Source of the DNA: Syncephalastrum monosporum B8922
Lineage: Eukaryota > Mucoromycota > Mucoromycetes > Mucorales > Syncephalastraceae
Assembly: GCA_000697355.1 (NCBI GenBank)
Contig: JNEN01001249.1
Location: 248,001-312,000 of the forward strand
DNA length: 64,000 bases
Direction of reading: 5' to 3'
The notes under the pieces: generated by a model
Database searches by the model: none
Seen by the model: the letters and a program-made list of their open reading frames with translations, nothing else
What the model was told of the DNA's origin: nothing
Shown: positions 24,256 through 36,889 of the stretch, in pieces
Layout: every line of letters starts with the position of its first letter
Numbering within the stretch: the stretch's first letter is position 1
Translations under genes and position numbers: made by a program

Positions 24256-24604
24256 ATCCATGAACGCGTGTCCTACTTGCTTTCGTCTGTTTGTTTCATG
24301 ACCTATAGGTCACTGATTTGCTTTTGCCACTTTCTATCTTGTTGTTATGCCTACGATACAGACTCCAGATTCCCTATCTTTGCAATGATATCTTCCTTTT
24401 TTTTTCCTGGGACAAAATATTTTTTTTTTCAAAAAAAAAAATTAAAACCGATAATACACAAGAGATTTGAATCTTATATTACACGGAATGGCGGGTTAGC
24501 ATAAGCAGAACGAGGGAGAGGCTGGGATGTACGGGGAGAGATGCGGGGGTCAGCGGGTGGGTGTTTTACGATGTGGGCAAAGCATTTTTTTTTACTTTCA
24601 ATTT
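24256..24604. other. Convergent 3' flank between two genes
   Basis: AT-rich with T and A runs (about 24396-24442) and a GC-rich patch. It holds two 3' ends and no gene. Confidence 0.5.
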
Positions 24605-26394
24605 TTATACGGCGATGGCGGGTGCCTGGGTAACGGGCTGAGCCACGGTAGGCGGCTCGTCAAAGACATGGGTAAAGAAAGGGTGGCGCAGGGCCTCGTG
24701 GGCAGTGATCCGTTTGGCCGGGTCGTGGACAAACATGCAGCGCAGGAGGGCGAGGAGGTGCTTGTTGAAGAGTGAGACGTTTGGGTCGAGGAGGCGCTGG
24801 AGCGGGGTGATGAGGTGGCGCGGGGCAGGGTAGAGCAAAGTGCCGTCCGCCCGAAACAGGCTCTGGATATCGTGCTTGGCGTTGCGGATGAGGCGGGGGG
24901 GCATGGTTTTGCCGAGGGCATACTGCATCAGCGCCAGATGCTCTTGGTTCTCATGGGTCTGAAAGTACGCTTCGCCGGTCACGAACTCGACGAGCACACA
25001 GGCAACCGACCAAATATCGCAGGGGAAAGACCAGCCAATGCCGAGGATGATCTCGGGCGCGCGGTAATGCCGGGTCGATACCACGGTTGAGTGGTACTCG
25101 CTCTCGAACGTTGCTGAGCCGAAATCAATGAGCTGAATCGACGTGTTTTCGAGCCGTAAGCCGCCCCCGCTGCTGGGCCGGCTGCGATTGTCCATCAGCA
25201 TCAGATTTTCGGGCTTGATGTCGGTATGAATCAGGTTCTGGTCGTGCAAAACTAAAAGAGGAAAAGGCGCACACACACACAAAAAAAAAAAAAAAAGGGC
25301 GGGTCAGTCCTTCCTTTTAAGCTTCTACTTTTTTTTTTTCATCGTTTTCTTACATGCAACACTCGTCAGCAGTTGCTGAGCCATGTGTTGAACATGGGCG
25401 TGCGGAAACCCTCGAAAGTCGTTATTTTTCAGAAAGTCAAAGACAGACGCCTTTAAAAGGTCAAACACCATGCAGACATGGTCCCGTTCCGTGAAGGCAT
25501 GTCGCATCTGAATGCATTTGCTGAAAAAGAAGAGGGTTGCCTGTTAGTAAAAGGGACTTGCACCTTATTTCAGTAATTACTAGAGGTTGGTGGGGTCTCT
25601 TTCTTTGAGTCTTTGCAGAACGCGGATCTCCACCTTGCCGGCTTCCTTATATTTTGGTACGGCACGAATGATCTTGACGGCATAGCGGGTATGGGTAAAC
25701 ACGTCGTGGCATTCGAGGACCTTGCCAAAGGTGCCTTTGCCCAGTTCCTTGACTGTGAGGTCTGAAAATAGCAAGTCAGTTCCATATTATATGTAACATA
25801 TGTGTGCGAGTCCCAAGGAATGGAAGGTTCACTTACATCGGTTGCATAACTTGTCGTTGGGTTTGAAAACATAATGGCCATCTTTATCCACCCGTTTCAC
25901 GGCAGCGGACGAAGAGGAGGAGGCTGATTTGTTGTGCCGCCCACTTGCGGATGTGTCATCATCCACGCGAGCAGGATCATCTGTAGAAAATGAACGACGC
26001 AATGGGGCGGGGTGGGGTGGGGGGGTGCGCAAATCATTGTCAGCTCCCTCAACATGTGGTAAAACTGTATCGACTTACTTTTGCGCCGCTTGGCTCGTTG
26101 CGGATGATTTACAGATTTGGCTTCTTGCTTCCGCTTTGCCCTTGCATTCGGCGCAGCGTTCTCTTCCACCGCAGGCGAGTCTTCAATCACAATGACTTCG
26201 GCAGGATACCCGTTCTTGTAGAAGTCGGCTTGCCAGTCCGTCGCTCGCGGCCGGCGGGGCGTCGGTCTTGCGGGATGTTCTGCAGTGGTTATTGTTGCCG
26301 CGGTGGTCGTTGTTGCTGTAGCGGCCATGGCTCGTGGGACAATAGGAGCGGTAATAGCAGTGGTAGTGGTGGTAGCAGTGGGGGGTGCGCACAT
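24605..26394 (-). CDS. CLK/LAMMER-type dual-specificity protein kinase
   Basis: Five exons (26394-26079, 25980-25837, 25761-25581, 25520-25354, 25251-24605) give 484 residues. After a disordered Ser/Thr/basic N-terminus (about 150 residues) the kinase domain begins at [21 protein letters not shown]-like Lys is in YAVKII. The catalytic loop is [20 protein letters not shown] is the DFG motif, and the activation segment [24 protein letters not shown] is the one that marks CLK/LAMMER kinases. The signature EHLAxMER is here [11 protein letters not shown], so the LAMMER motif itself is degenerate. Family members (yeast Kns1, fission yeast Lkh1) phosphorylate SR-type proteins and regulators of TORC1 output. 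Function inferred from family. Confidence 0.92.
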
Positions 26395-27570
26395 AGAAAG
26401 TGACGACAACGCGAGCTTATAAGAGACGGGGACAAGGGTATGTCAGTGTTTTCCTCTTTCTCTTTGTGTGTGGGTGTCTCTTGCGATCACGCAAGATGAA
26501 TGGCGGAAAGGGCGATGAGCAAGACCGGAAGGAAAAGGTCTGACGAGACAAAAGCTGAGAAGAGAGAAAAGAAAATGAAAAGAGAGGGAGAGGGAAAAAG
26601 ATAAAGCAAAAGAAAAACGAAAGGCGAACCTTTTTGGAGTGCGAAGGGAAAGCTAGAAAAAAATATGCGTCCATCTTTTGGTGTTCCCCCAAACCCTCAC
26701 ACACGCACTCACACACAAACCCCCCTTCCTTGTCAAAAGACGGTTATGTGGGTGCGCGGGTGCGGTGCGTTGTGAGAAAAAAAAAGGAAGATCCCAGGCC
26801 AGCTTGCGATAAGCTTGGCTTTGGAGGATATGGCTTTATTTACCATCCGCAGGCCGGGTGGGAGAAAAAAAAATTACTTCTGGCAAGGAGGAGACGGTGA
26901 AAAGGAAACCTGATTATTATGAGACGATGAAGAGCGAAGGGAGGTTGCTTTTGGGGGTTCTACAGACGAGACGCGCGGGAAGCTGTTTCAATGAATTCGT
27001 TTGCGTATTTTTCCTTTTTCTTTCTTTTCATATAAACAACAGGAGAAGAACAGCTTCTTTTCATCTCGCCCCAAGCGGACCCCTACACGCAACTGTGGAA
27101 AAAAAAGTTCCCTTTTTCCTCCTTCACGCAAGCATGTAATATGGGTAACGTGTATGTGTATGCGTATGTGGATAGGGTTCATGGGTACGTAAGGTTCCCG
27201 CGTGCACGCGCACAAGTGAAAGGATAGGCAAGCGGCGGACCAATAGGCAAAGGCAACGACGACGCACGTCCTTCATCATTACCCTCTTCATTGACCCTTG
27301 CTATTGGCCCCAGCACTCAGAAACGGCTGCACCTCGTTTAAATCTGGCCAACCTCAACAATGGACTAAAAAGTGAAAGCGCATGCAGCCTTGTTGTTGTT
27401 GTTTGGCCTGCTACTGCTGCTGGCGTGGAAGAGGATGGGGCTGCTAAATGCGAATTCTACGTATCAGCACACCTATTACTGTGTTCTGATAATGGAATAA
27501 ATCTCCGTGTTTACTCCTTGCTTTTATCATTTTTTTTTTCCTCTCATTTCTCTGATCATTTTCGAGTATC
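26395..27570. other. Long divergent promoter region
   Basis: Between the kinase start (minus) and the ABC protein start (plus). It contains purine-rich and A-rich runs, plus a CA-rich patch near 26690-26720. No reading frame is convincing. Confidence 0.5.
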
Positions 27571-28449
27571 ATGGTGCATCTATTCGAAGCCCATGGTGTC
27601 TCTATGCGATTGCCCGAAGGCCGCTGGCTGTTTCGGGATATCGACATCCGACTCGACAAGGGCGAAGTGCTCGTGCTCCAAGGCGCGAGTGGCACAGGGT
27701 ACACCCCCCCCCACGATCCGGCACCGTACCCAGTGACATGGTTTTACGTAGGCTCATACCCAGTTTAGGAAAACCACACTACTCAAGTGTCTTTCTGAGC
27801 TGATTCCTTATACCGCGGGTGAGTGTCTGCTGCGGGGCAAACCGCCTGCCGAGTATGGCATCCCGCGCTGGCGGGCCAAAGTCATGTATGTGCCGCAACG
27901 GCCGACGGCTCACCCTGGCACGCCGCTCGACCTGTTTCGGACTGTCCGCAAGTTTTCGAGTCAAAAGGAGAAAAAGCACATCGGAAACCCGGTGGAGATT
28001 GGCATGCAATGGAACCTGTCCGAGTCCCACTTCAATGAAAAGTGGGCCAATTTATCCGGCGGCGAGATGCAGCGCTGTGCGCTGGCCGTCGCCGTCGCAT
28101 TTCATCCTGAAGTACTTTTACTCGATGGTCCGTGCGCGCAGACGTCGATTTCCTTCCGGGATAGGGATGCTGACACTTTTCATTTCGTCTATGTTCTATA
28201 GAACCTACGTCCGCACTCGACCAGGACTCGGCCGAAAAAGTCGAGCATGACTTGAAGAAATATGCCTGCATCTGGATCACACATGACGACGAGCAAGCTC
28301 GGCGCGTCGAGACACGGCGGATTAGTCTAAAACGGCACCCAGCTCCAAACGAGGAAGGATATGACGAAGAGCAAGAGCAATACGCCAATCACGATAACGA
28401 GGACCAGCGTATCAGTATGAACAATAACCGCAACAGCAGCGATAATTAA
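27571..28449 (+). CDS. Stand-alone ABC ATPase, YbbL/STAR1-like
   Basis: Three exons (27571-27698, 27769-28127, 28202-28449) give 244 residues. The intron before GKTT splits the Walker A loop, which is restored as GASGTGKTTLL. The Q-loop is in VMYVPQRP, the ABC signature is LSGGEMQRCALA, and Walker B reads LLLDEPTSALD across the second intron. A switch histidine is in ITHDDEQ. There is a single nucleotide-binding domain and no membrane segment; a polar Asn/Glu/Gln-rich tail ends the protein. The size and sequence resemble bacterial YbbL (FetA) and plant STAR1, whose partners are separate UPF0014-type permeases. I see no such permease gene nearby. Confidence 0.82.
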
Positions 28450-30791
28450 ATTAGACGGGCAGACGATCTGTAACAGATGGTCGGCGAAAAAAATTTCGGC
28501 CACTAATACGGATGTGGCCAGATACCACTGTGTAATGAAGTAATTACGTGTAAACCACATACTTAGCGTCATCCATCGACTTTCGAGACGTTAACTTGCG
28601 CACATGGAATCCCGCCACTATCTATCTATTTGTGAAGACATTATAAGGAGTTCCACCATTCCAATGTATTGACTTATACAATTACTAGATGGGCGCCCCA
28701 TAAGCTACGTATAAGCTATAGCACGGTTTCGATATACTCTTTACATGTGGAAGTTATTGATACAATGGGGTAAATGCACGCAAGACCAAGGCAAATCAAG
28801 GGCTTTCAGCTGAGTCTCATGTTGACGACCCCAGCCCAATTATACAGTATAAGCTTCTCACGGATATACTTGATAAGAGTGCTGCTTTTTGGGATCGTCA
28901 GGGCCGGGTGGCGGCTGATGTTGTATCCTTGAATACGGATAGATAAAACCCCCTCTTTATCTTTTTAGGAGGTGCTTTTCATAAGAATTCTATCTTCTCT
29001 TTTCTCCTGAAAGCACAAGTATGAACGTTGATGGTAAACTATCTGTGCAAAGTAAATATTAAGAAAACAGCGAGAGAAACTTCGAATCCGGAATGCTGCC
29101 GTCGCGCTCACCGTCGCCCACGATATTCTTGGATTTTTTTTTAGCGCCACGATATTTGAAGGATCGAGATTTTCTAAAGGAAGGCGATTTTGGAAAAAGA
29201 GCCAAGTGAAGGGCTTCTCGCCTAACAGGCATAGAGTCAGAAAAGAGCTTGAATTATTGAAGGTCCTGGCGATAAAGAAACTGCTGTGTGCTTTTGTATT
29301 GTAGTACCAACATGGAGATAGATTCTCAGAATCACGGACAGATATCAGCATATGTATAAAGGCTAATTATTCTACAGTATCAATGTCCCAAGTACGGATA
29401 TTCTTGTCGTGAACGATAAAGGAGTTATCATCATCATACGTACATAAATGAGGATACACTTTCATATATGAAGCTTATTTATACTGCTATGAGCCTAGAA
29501 GCACTTTCTTTCTGCTCCTTTGCTCCCCCTCCATACCAAATGAAATGTTATACACCTGTAATACTCAGTATACGAAGGGTATTGTGCCATACCGGTTATA
29601 TTATGGGTGTGGGACATAGTGCGTCGAATACGCTGCCGCACCTGCAGAAGAAATAAGTACATTATCACATAAGAATTATTTTCCTCAAAGAAGCTATCAT
29701 ATAGTATAGCCGCGAAAACAAATGGTGGGAGGTCAGTGATATTGATGTCCACTTGTGCACTTCCAGTGATGTCGTTTGGGAAGGAGTCGAACGGGTCAGG
29801 CGGGCGAATAATATGCGAAGAGGGTGATCGATGTTCTGTTTATCACTATGGCACAGTGTAGATCTTTTTGTCATTGAACGTCTTTTTAGTGGCACCTTTA
29901 ACAGAGTACACAGATAGGGTGTGATGCGGTTCGCATTCGTCGGCGCGACAGGCGTTTTGCTGCACATGATCCTTTCGCAGTTTCTTTGCGCTCTTCAGGT
30001 GCCAGTTGACGGCCACCACAGTAAAGCCGACGCACATGACTGCCACGGTATCTTTTCTACAGTCCTTTTCACAACACGACGCTCTCATACAGTGATTTTC
30101 TGATAGATTTGTCGCGTCTTGAGCGCGCATGGGTACAGCATTCGCTTACTTCGGTTGATGATTAGTCAGGGATTGAGTGGCAGCTTGTATTGCTAAGTCG
30201 AAATCAAGCGATACGAGATATAACCATAAATACAAAAGTGATTGATATACCCACGTTTGGATGAAGCTGTCAAACACTGGTAATGTTTGATGCGACTTGT
30301 GCCACTATACCCCTAAGAAACCTGACCCCATTGCAACTACATACGTACCGAGGCCCTTAACCATCCAAAGATGAGTTACAGCAGTATTTCGTTCTCATCC
30401 TGTGATCTTTTCTTAGCATGAATTTGGCATCTTGTTATGTAAGCAAAGGACAAAGGTCACTTTCACCTTGCAGTCTCCCTCGGCTGAATGGGTCAGGTCC
30501 CCAAGGGGTTGCTGTATATAAAACGTATAATAGCCATTTGTTCAACGTACAATGCTCTAAAACCCGTAGAAACTAAGTTGCAATGTCAATAAAGTATGTG
30601 ACCACTGTCAACGCGTGCGCAGGACATGTGCAACCATTTGGTTACACTTTCATATGACTCAGCCGATCATATTAAGGATGGCAGGAAACGCAACGAATGA
30701 GCGGATGGCCAACATACCACAGTAATAGCCGCACAAATGCGGCCTACAATGACAGACATGATTTCTAGCACAAAAGAATGAGACGATATAT
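28450..30791. other. 2.3-kb gene-poor stretch
   Basis: AT-rich sequence with many stops. Frames on both strands (for example around 29050-29320 and 29846-30130) lack domains, good start context and splice partners. I found no tRNA, simple repeat or element terminus I would defend. Confidence 0.5.
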
Positions 30792-31500
30792 TTATTCCTC
30801 GCTTTCGATATCGTTGTCGCGTTCAAGAGCGGGACGCAACAACTTGAAATGGCCTAAAAGAAAAAGGAGTGAGACAAGCGTAAAGGCTAGTTTTGAGCCT
30901 GCTTACTCTGGGTGATCTCAGCCTTGGTGCGCTGGATACCCTCACGGTCGGTAAAGTCGTTGTAGCGAAGCTGACCCTCGACATAGACAAGGTCACTAGC
31001 AAAGTGTGAGTCACTGGAGAAGAGACCCTCACGATAGACTCACCCCTTCTTGACCTTGCTGGGGAGCCATTCGGCCGAGTTCCACGACGAGATGCGGTGC
31101 CATTGCGTACGCTTGATCAGGTTACCTGTGTATATAAAAGGCACAAGTGAATAAGGAGACACGGTGGCAGGGGGTTGCGCGTCGTACCCTCTTTGTCAGG
31201 GCGGGTTTCGGAGGTGGCGACGGTGTAGTTGACGACACGACGATCGTTACCAACGTCAGTCACGCTGGGATCGGCGCCAACGCGACCAATCAGCTGGATC
31301 TTGTTGACTAGAGAAAGAGTCAGTCAATCATTCATTATTCTGTCATGGCAATTCAAGGAGACGTACGATCCAAGCGCGCAGCCGAGCTGGAAAAGCACTA
31401 CTCATAAAGTCAGGCAACGGAGTCATAGCAAAGGGTGTGTATGCAAAGGAGCAGTGCTTACGCGCTTGGTGCCAGTGTTAAGAGCAAGTGTGCGAAGCAT
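30792..31500 (-). CDS. RIM1: Mitochondrial single-stranded DNA-binding protein
   Basis: Six exons (31500-31462, 31397-31367, 31307-31188, 31125-31044, 30995-30907, 30853-30792) give 140 residues. The N-terminus MLRTLALNTGTKRCFSSSAARLD is positively charged with Ser/Ala, typical of a mitochondrial presequence. The OB-fold of bacterial-type SSB follows: LNKIQLIGRVGADPSVTDVG, VVNYTVATSE, TQWHRISSWNSAEW and GDLVYVEGQLRYNDFTDREG. The C-terminus is short and acidic (ERDNDIESEE) and lacks the DDDIPF tail of bacterial SSB, as in other fungal mitochondrial forms. The protein binds mtDNA single strands during replication. The gene name follows yeast usage. A gene this small in six exons is easily missed. 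Confidence 0.93.
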
Positions 31501-32274
31501 TTGAGAGAGGAAAGAACAAATAAAGAGAGTGGATTAGGCGTCCCCGCGCTTTGAGGAAAGACCACAAAAATTTGGCACCCGTTACGCGTAAGCTCAGCCA
31601 ACCAAGCAGATGGACATGTCACCCTGCATTGCTTTACAGGCGACACAATATTTTCGCTGATTATGTATGTCGATTTGCATGCGTCTTTATGGGCTAATGT
31701 ATCTCTGTACTGTATACTGTATGTATAGTATGGCATCAGCTCCAGGTGAGTACCATGGGATATACTCTATCAGGGTTTTTTTTATAGCACATCATCATTG
31801 TACTCCTTGTTTGTTAAAAATAAAAAAAAAGCCATTGTATACACAGCCATGCTGGACTGCTCAGGTACCCATTGCGCGCCATAATTACATATGTGTGGCA
31901 TGCACAGAGCTTACTATCTATAAGCAGGATGATAGCAGAAAACGCCCATAAGCATCGAGCGGCTGAGCTATTATGGTACGATCACCTTCGGCTGTAAGAA
32001 CATATGTAATATGAGTGTGGTTAATAGCTCACAGTGCCACCTCCGCGTTGGAATTGGATATTAGAAGCATGTATCAGTACTTCTGGTATGCGGTAGCTAT
32101 ATCATTACAACAGATAGGAACGCGGAACAGGCTTCAGAAAGCAGAGCTGACAAGAGAAAACAGGAAAAACAACAAAGCAGAGAATTTGCAGTGAAATCGC
32201 ATTCAGCTGGCACGCACGAATTTCAATCCCCGTCGAACAAGAGCCCTTCTCTCTTTCTTTGCTCTCAAGTAATC
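31501..32274. other. Divergent promoter region (SSB / TAF1)
   Basis: AT-rich with an A-run at about 31823 and T-runs. No gene is supported. Confidence 0.5.
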
Positions 32275-35200
32275 ATGTCATTAGCCGGCTACTTGTTCGG
32301 CAACGTAGACGAGCAAGGTCGTCTCGACACCGACCTCGACGAGGCACGTTGCTCTCTTTCCAGAAAAGTATACCAATGGCTGAACTGACCCGTCTCGTTT
32401 TATTTTGTTATAGGAATTGCGCGAATCGTTGCAGCAGGTCGATTCGGGTGTCTTTTCCAAGATCTTTAATACGGATACGTTTGGACTTGCGCAGTCAGCC
32501 GAAGACGACCTCGACGACGAGAAACAGCCGCAAAAACTACAAGCGCAGCAGCAACCCACGGTACATGCGTCCGATGCGATCGATTACTCGGATTTCAACG
32601 AAGCCGTGCCCGATGACCAGATATTCTCTGAAAAGTACTACCGGCGTGGCATGTCTGCGATGCAGACCCAGGCCACGCCTCGTTCTCGGCTCCGTTTTGT
32701 GAGCGATAATTATGACGATGAAGAGGAAGAAGAACCAGTCGACGAGACACAAAAAGCACAAGCACAAGCGCAAGCACAAGCACAAGCGCAAGCACCCTCG
32801 GTGCAACTGCCGTCCAACATACCCCCGAGCATGCTCGCCATGTTTCCTCCACAACAACAGCAGCCGCAACAACCGCCCGCACCAGCCAAACCAGTCCATG
32901 TGAAGGAGCTCTTTCCCGCCTTTGAGCGGGACAAGATTCTCAAGTTCTCCGATATCTTCACGACTCATTTGAAGCGGCCACCCAAGTTGCAACCTCACAA
33001 GCGGATCATCTTTGGCGACGGCTACGAGTACGAAGTCGAGCGTGATGACAAGGTGGCCTTCTCCAAGGCAAAAAAACTCGACCGGATTCGGTGGGATGCG
33101 AACCGCGCACAGACGAAGCGACGGCGCTTGGATATCCAGGAAGAACGCATGGAAAGCGAGAGTGAGAGCGAAGGCTCCGTCTACTCCTACCATGACGAGG
33201 AGGATAAAGTAAGTTCAGTTACAAAGCAGATTTCCGGGTCACTGAGCAGGGACTAGGTGGATGTTCGCACCCCGCCACGCGCCGTGAGTGATGATCGCCT
33301 GTACCATTCGGTCATGCTGGAGCACTGGGAAGATCAGATCGACTGGGGCGGTCCGTCCGAGGATGAAAACATGAGTAGCGATGGTGAAGTCGTGCTTTGC
33401 CATACAAATCAGGAACTGGATAATGGAGACTGGCTCGACGCTGTCATCTGGGACCGAGAGAAGCCGTCGCAGTCGTACATGAAGATCTCCTTGGACCTGA
33501 ACGACCCTCACATGTTGTTTGACTGTGAGGAAGTGGAAGCTACCAAAGCACAGATGGTCGAAGCGAAGCAAGTCAAGAAGGGCCGCAAGCCCCTTCCCAA
33601 GCCCTTACCCAAGGTGGGTTCATGTGTGGCTCTCAAAGAAAAAATGGGTTATAACATCGATCATGTCTGGTTTAGATTCCCATCATTTACAGCACGGACG
33701 ATGAGCCGCACAACAAGCTGCCTCTCAACCGCTTCAATCTGTCAAACGACAAATTTTACGACTCGCATTACACAGGCCGATTGGTCCGTGTGCGCCAAAC
33801 GTTTGGCCAACTCGTGGTTCAACATGCGCTGCCTGCCCTGCGGTTGCATCCACAATTGGTAAGTCCAGATGGAAAGAAAGGTAAAAAAAAGTCATAGACA
33901 GCTCATACGATGCCTAGTACAAAACTCGGCTCTCCAAAGCCGAACTGCGATCCTTCCACCGGCCTTTGTTCCAAATCCCGGTTAATACCGATATCCACTT
34001 CTCACGCGTCAAGATTAGCAAGAAGAAGAAGAAAGACAAGAAAAAGGGCTACGTGGACGCGATGCGTAGTACCAAAGATCTCAGTCTTAAAGACAATGCG
34101 CCGTTTGTCCTGCTCGAATACTCAGAGGAGCACCCGCCCATTATCTCAAACGTCGGTATGGGCACCCTCATTATCAACTACTACCGTAAAACAGAGCCCA
34201 AGGATGAGCACGTGCCCTCGGTAAGTTTCAAAGGCAGAAGGCGTGTCTCGGCTTTTACTCATTGCATATTCTAGAGCGATATTGGTGAGCCGTTTGTGCT
34301 GGATATAGGCGACACATCACCGTTTATGAACTTTGGCAACGTCGAGCCCGGAATGACCATACCCGTTCTGTACAATAATCTGATCCGAGCCCCCCTATTC
34401 CGCCAGGACGTGCACCCCACCGACTTTTTGCTCGTCAAGAGCACCTACAAGGGCACCACAAAATACTACATCCGCGAGATCCCTGCCATCTTTGTTGTCG
34501 GCCAGACCTACCCTGTCCAGGAAGTGCCCGGCCCGCATTCGCGAAAGGTCACCACGACCATCAAAAACCGTCTGCAGGTCGCCGCCTACCGCATCATCAA
34601 GAAGAACCCGTTGTACCGTCTCAAGATGAGTAAGCTCGCGGCCAAGTTCCCCGAGTACTCGGATATCCAAATCCGCCAGCGTCTCAAGGAGTTTTTGGAA
34701 TTCCACCGTCGCAGCAAGGATGGTGGCGGCGGCTACTGGAAGACGCGGGGCGGTGGCGAACCGCCGAGCGAAGAGGACTTGCGCAAGATGGTCACGCCCG
34801 AGATGGTGTGTCTCTACGAGAGCATGCTCGTCGGCGAGCGGCACTTGCAGGATTTAGGTTACGGCGATGTGAACGACGATGAGGAAACGGGCGAGGGCGA
34901 CTCCAAACTCGAAGTGGAGCAGCAGCTCGCACCGTGGTTTGCGACGCGCAACTTTATCAATGCCACGCAAGGCAAGGCCATGCTGAAGCTCTATGGCGCA
35001 GGTGATCCGACGGGTCGCGGTGAAGGTTTCAGTTTCATTCGTGTCTCGATGAAGGATATCTTCTTGCGCGCCGGCGAATCGGCCGAGGAGAAACTTGCCC
35101 AGATCGAGGCCCGGCCCAAGAGTGCCCATCGCTACAATGTGGCCGAGCAGCAACAGATCTACCGGGAGGAGATTGCGCGTATCTGGAAAGCTCAGTTCGA

Positions 35201-36026
35201 TGCGCTCTCGAGCAAGACCGAGCCGGAATTATCCGACCACGAAGGCGAGGGCGAGGAGGGTGATGATTTGTCGCGCGACGTCGATCATGCCGACAGTCCT
35301 TCCACGGTAAAAGCAATTTGTTAATTTTTGTGGCTCCTGAGTGAACCCAACTCCCCCCCCCCTTTGTTTTTTGTCTAGATCGCCTCGCCTGCGCCCTACG
35401 GTCGACGCTATGATCGAGCCATGTCGGTGGACGACGACGAGGTCTCCGTGACAGGCAGTCTCAGCTCCCGAACGAGTTACCATCTCAACAACCCCAACAA
35501 GTATCTCGTCATCCGACGCCTGATTCGACAAAAGAATGGCGAAAAGACGTGGCAGCAGGACGTCGTGCGCGACCCGGTCGTCATCAAGTCGTACCTGCGG
35601 CAGCGCCAGATGATTGAGGAAGAAGCGACGAGTGCTGAAGCGCTGGAGCCGACGGATGATGTGGAAAAGAACGCGCGCATGAAGAAGCGTATCCAAGACC
35701 AGCTCGCCAAGCTCAAGCGGAACGCGGAGCGGCGACGTCAACGGCAGTTGGCCAAGCAGGCTGCTCTGGCCGAGAACCCGGTGCTGGGTCTGATCCGTGG
35801 CAAACGCGAAGGCGCGATGCGACGCTGCGGCAACTGCGGTCAGCTCGGCCACATGAAGACCAACAAGAACTGTCCAATGTTCCATGTCATGAACAACCTC
35901 AACAAAGAGAAGGAGGCCAAGGAAAAAGAAGCGGCTCAAAACGGAAAGGAGAAGGAAAAAGACAACACCAGCAATGGCGACACTGCAGGTGCAAGCGCGA
36001 CCGGCAGCGAGACGCCGGTGGAGTAG
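32275..36026 (+). CDS. TAF1: TFIID subunit TAF1
   Basis: Largest TFIID subunit, which organises promoter recognition in the nucleus. Seven exons (32275-32343, 32414-33208, 33257-33613, 33676-33858, 33918-34220, 34275-35306, 35379-36026) give 1128 residues. The N-terminus GNVDEQGRLDTDLDEEL is typical of the TBP-binding start. The conserved core carries FNLSNDKFYDSHYT, LRSFHRP, YYRKTEP, and MNFGNVEPGM. The winged-helix-like region follows (FPEYSDIQIRQRLKEF). A CCHC zinc knuckle (CGNCGQLGHMKTNKNC) lies near the C-terminus, followed by a charged Lys/Glu tail. There are no bromodomains, as in yeast TAF1. Intron 1 is best read as GC-AG (GCACGT donor). An alternative GT donor at 32368 would add nine residues to exon 1. 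Confidence 0.95.
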
Positions 36027-36149
36027 GAGACTCCTCTCGTTCTCTCAGCATGGTAGTATATAGTAGCACACATCTATATGCGTTATCCAGCATGACATAT
36101 CCCCATTGGTGTTTTGCAGATGTACCGCTATGTATAGTTGGATCACAAA

Positions 36150-36195
36150 ACACACACACACTTACACACACACACACACACACGCACGCACGCAC
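36150..36195. repeat. (CA)n / (GCAC)n compound repeat
   Basis: A CA run interrupted once and followed by GCAC units lies just after the TAF1 stop. Confidence 0.85.
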
Positions 36196-36804
36196 ATATA
36201 TTAAAAAGCATGTTACTCTAGCCCTTTCTCGTTTTCTTTACCTCTCTACGTTGTGTATGACTGGACGTGTATATATTACAGTTTTCTATAAATCTATAAA
36301 TCTAGGAAACCGGGAAGTAGGTTTAGTGGTGCGGATATTTCTTAAGAGTGTGGAAAAGCTTTGGAAAATAAAGACGCCCTGAATTATCCTGTCTTTTGTC
36401 TCATTGGAGAGGATATTGTAATCATTGGAGTTCCTTCTTTCTTTTGCGCATTTGAATCTGAGCTTCGTTTGCTGACTCAGTGGCAGCAAGTGAAATGCGT
36501 CAAAAAGTAGCCGGGACTTCAAATTTCACTAACAAGGTTTCCGTCTAGGGTATGGGTAAATTTTTTATGACATCCAGATTTTCGTCATGGCACAGGAAGG
36601 AGGACAGTTTTTTTTTTTTCATTACGAGAGTTGGGATAAACAGGTCCTCGGTGGAGAAATGTCTGCGTCACGCGAGATAGAGAAAAGTGACTCGAATACA
36701 ATCGCGCTATTGTCAGTAATAAAGCACAGATGGATGTGTGTGGAGAAAGGGGTTCATCCGATTGGCGGGGATGACAAATGGGGTTGCCTTTTTCCCACAA
36801 TGCA

Positions 36805-36811
36805 TATAAAA
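36805..36811 (+). promoter_or_regulatory. TATA box of class-III aminotransferase
   Basis: TATAAAA lies 79 bp before the start codon, followed by a pyrimidine-rich leader. Confidence 0.5.
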
Positions 36812-36889
36812 GCGATCCACGGGTTCACAAAGACGTCACTTGCATCTTTTTCGTTTCTTCTTTTCTTTCTTGTCAGAAAAAAAAAAAAC

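Larger units (their letters stand above)
36027..36889. other. Intergenic, 3' flank of TAF1 and promoter of aminotransferase
   Basis: Contains a CA/CGCA repeat near 36150-36195 and a TATA box at 36805. No gene seen. Confidence 0.6.

Noticed and set aside
28450..30791. A permease partner for the ABC protein, or a mobile element
   Set aside because: No hydrophobic multi-span frame, terminal inverted repeat or transposase/reverse-transcriptase motif could be defended.
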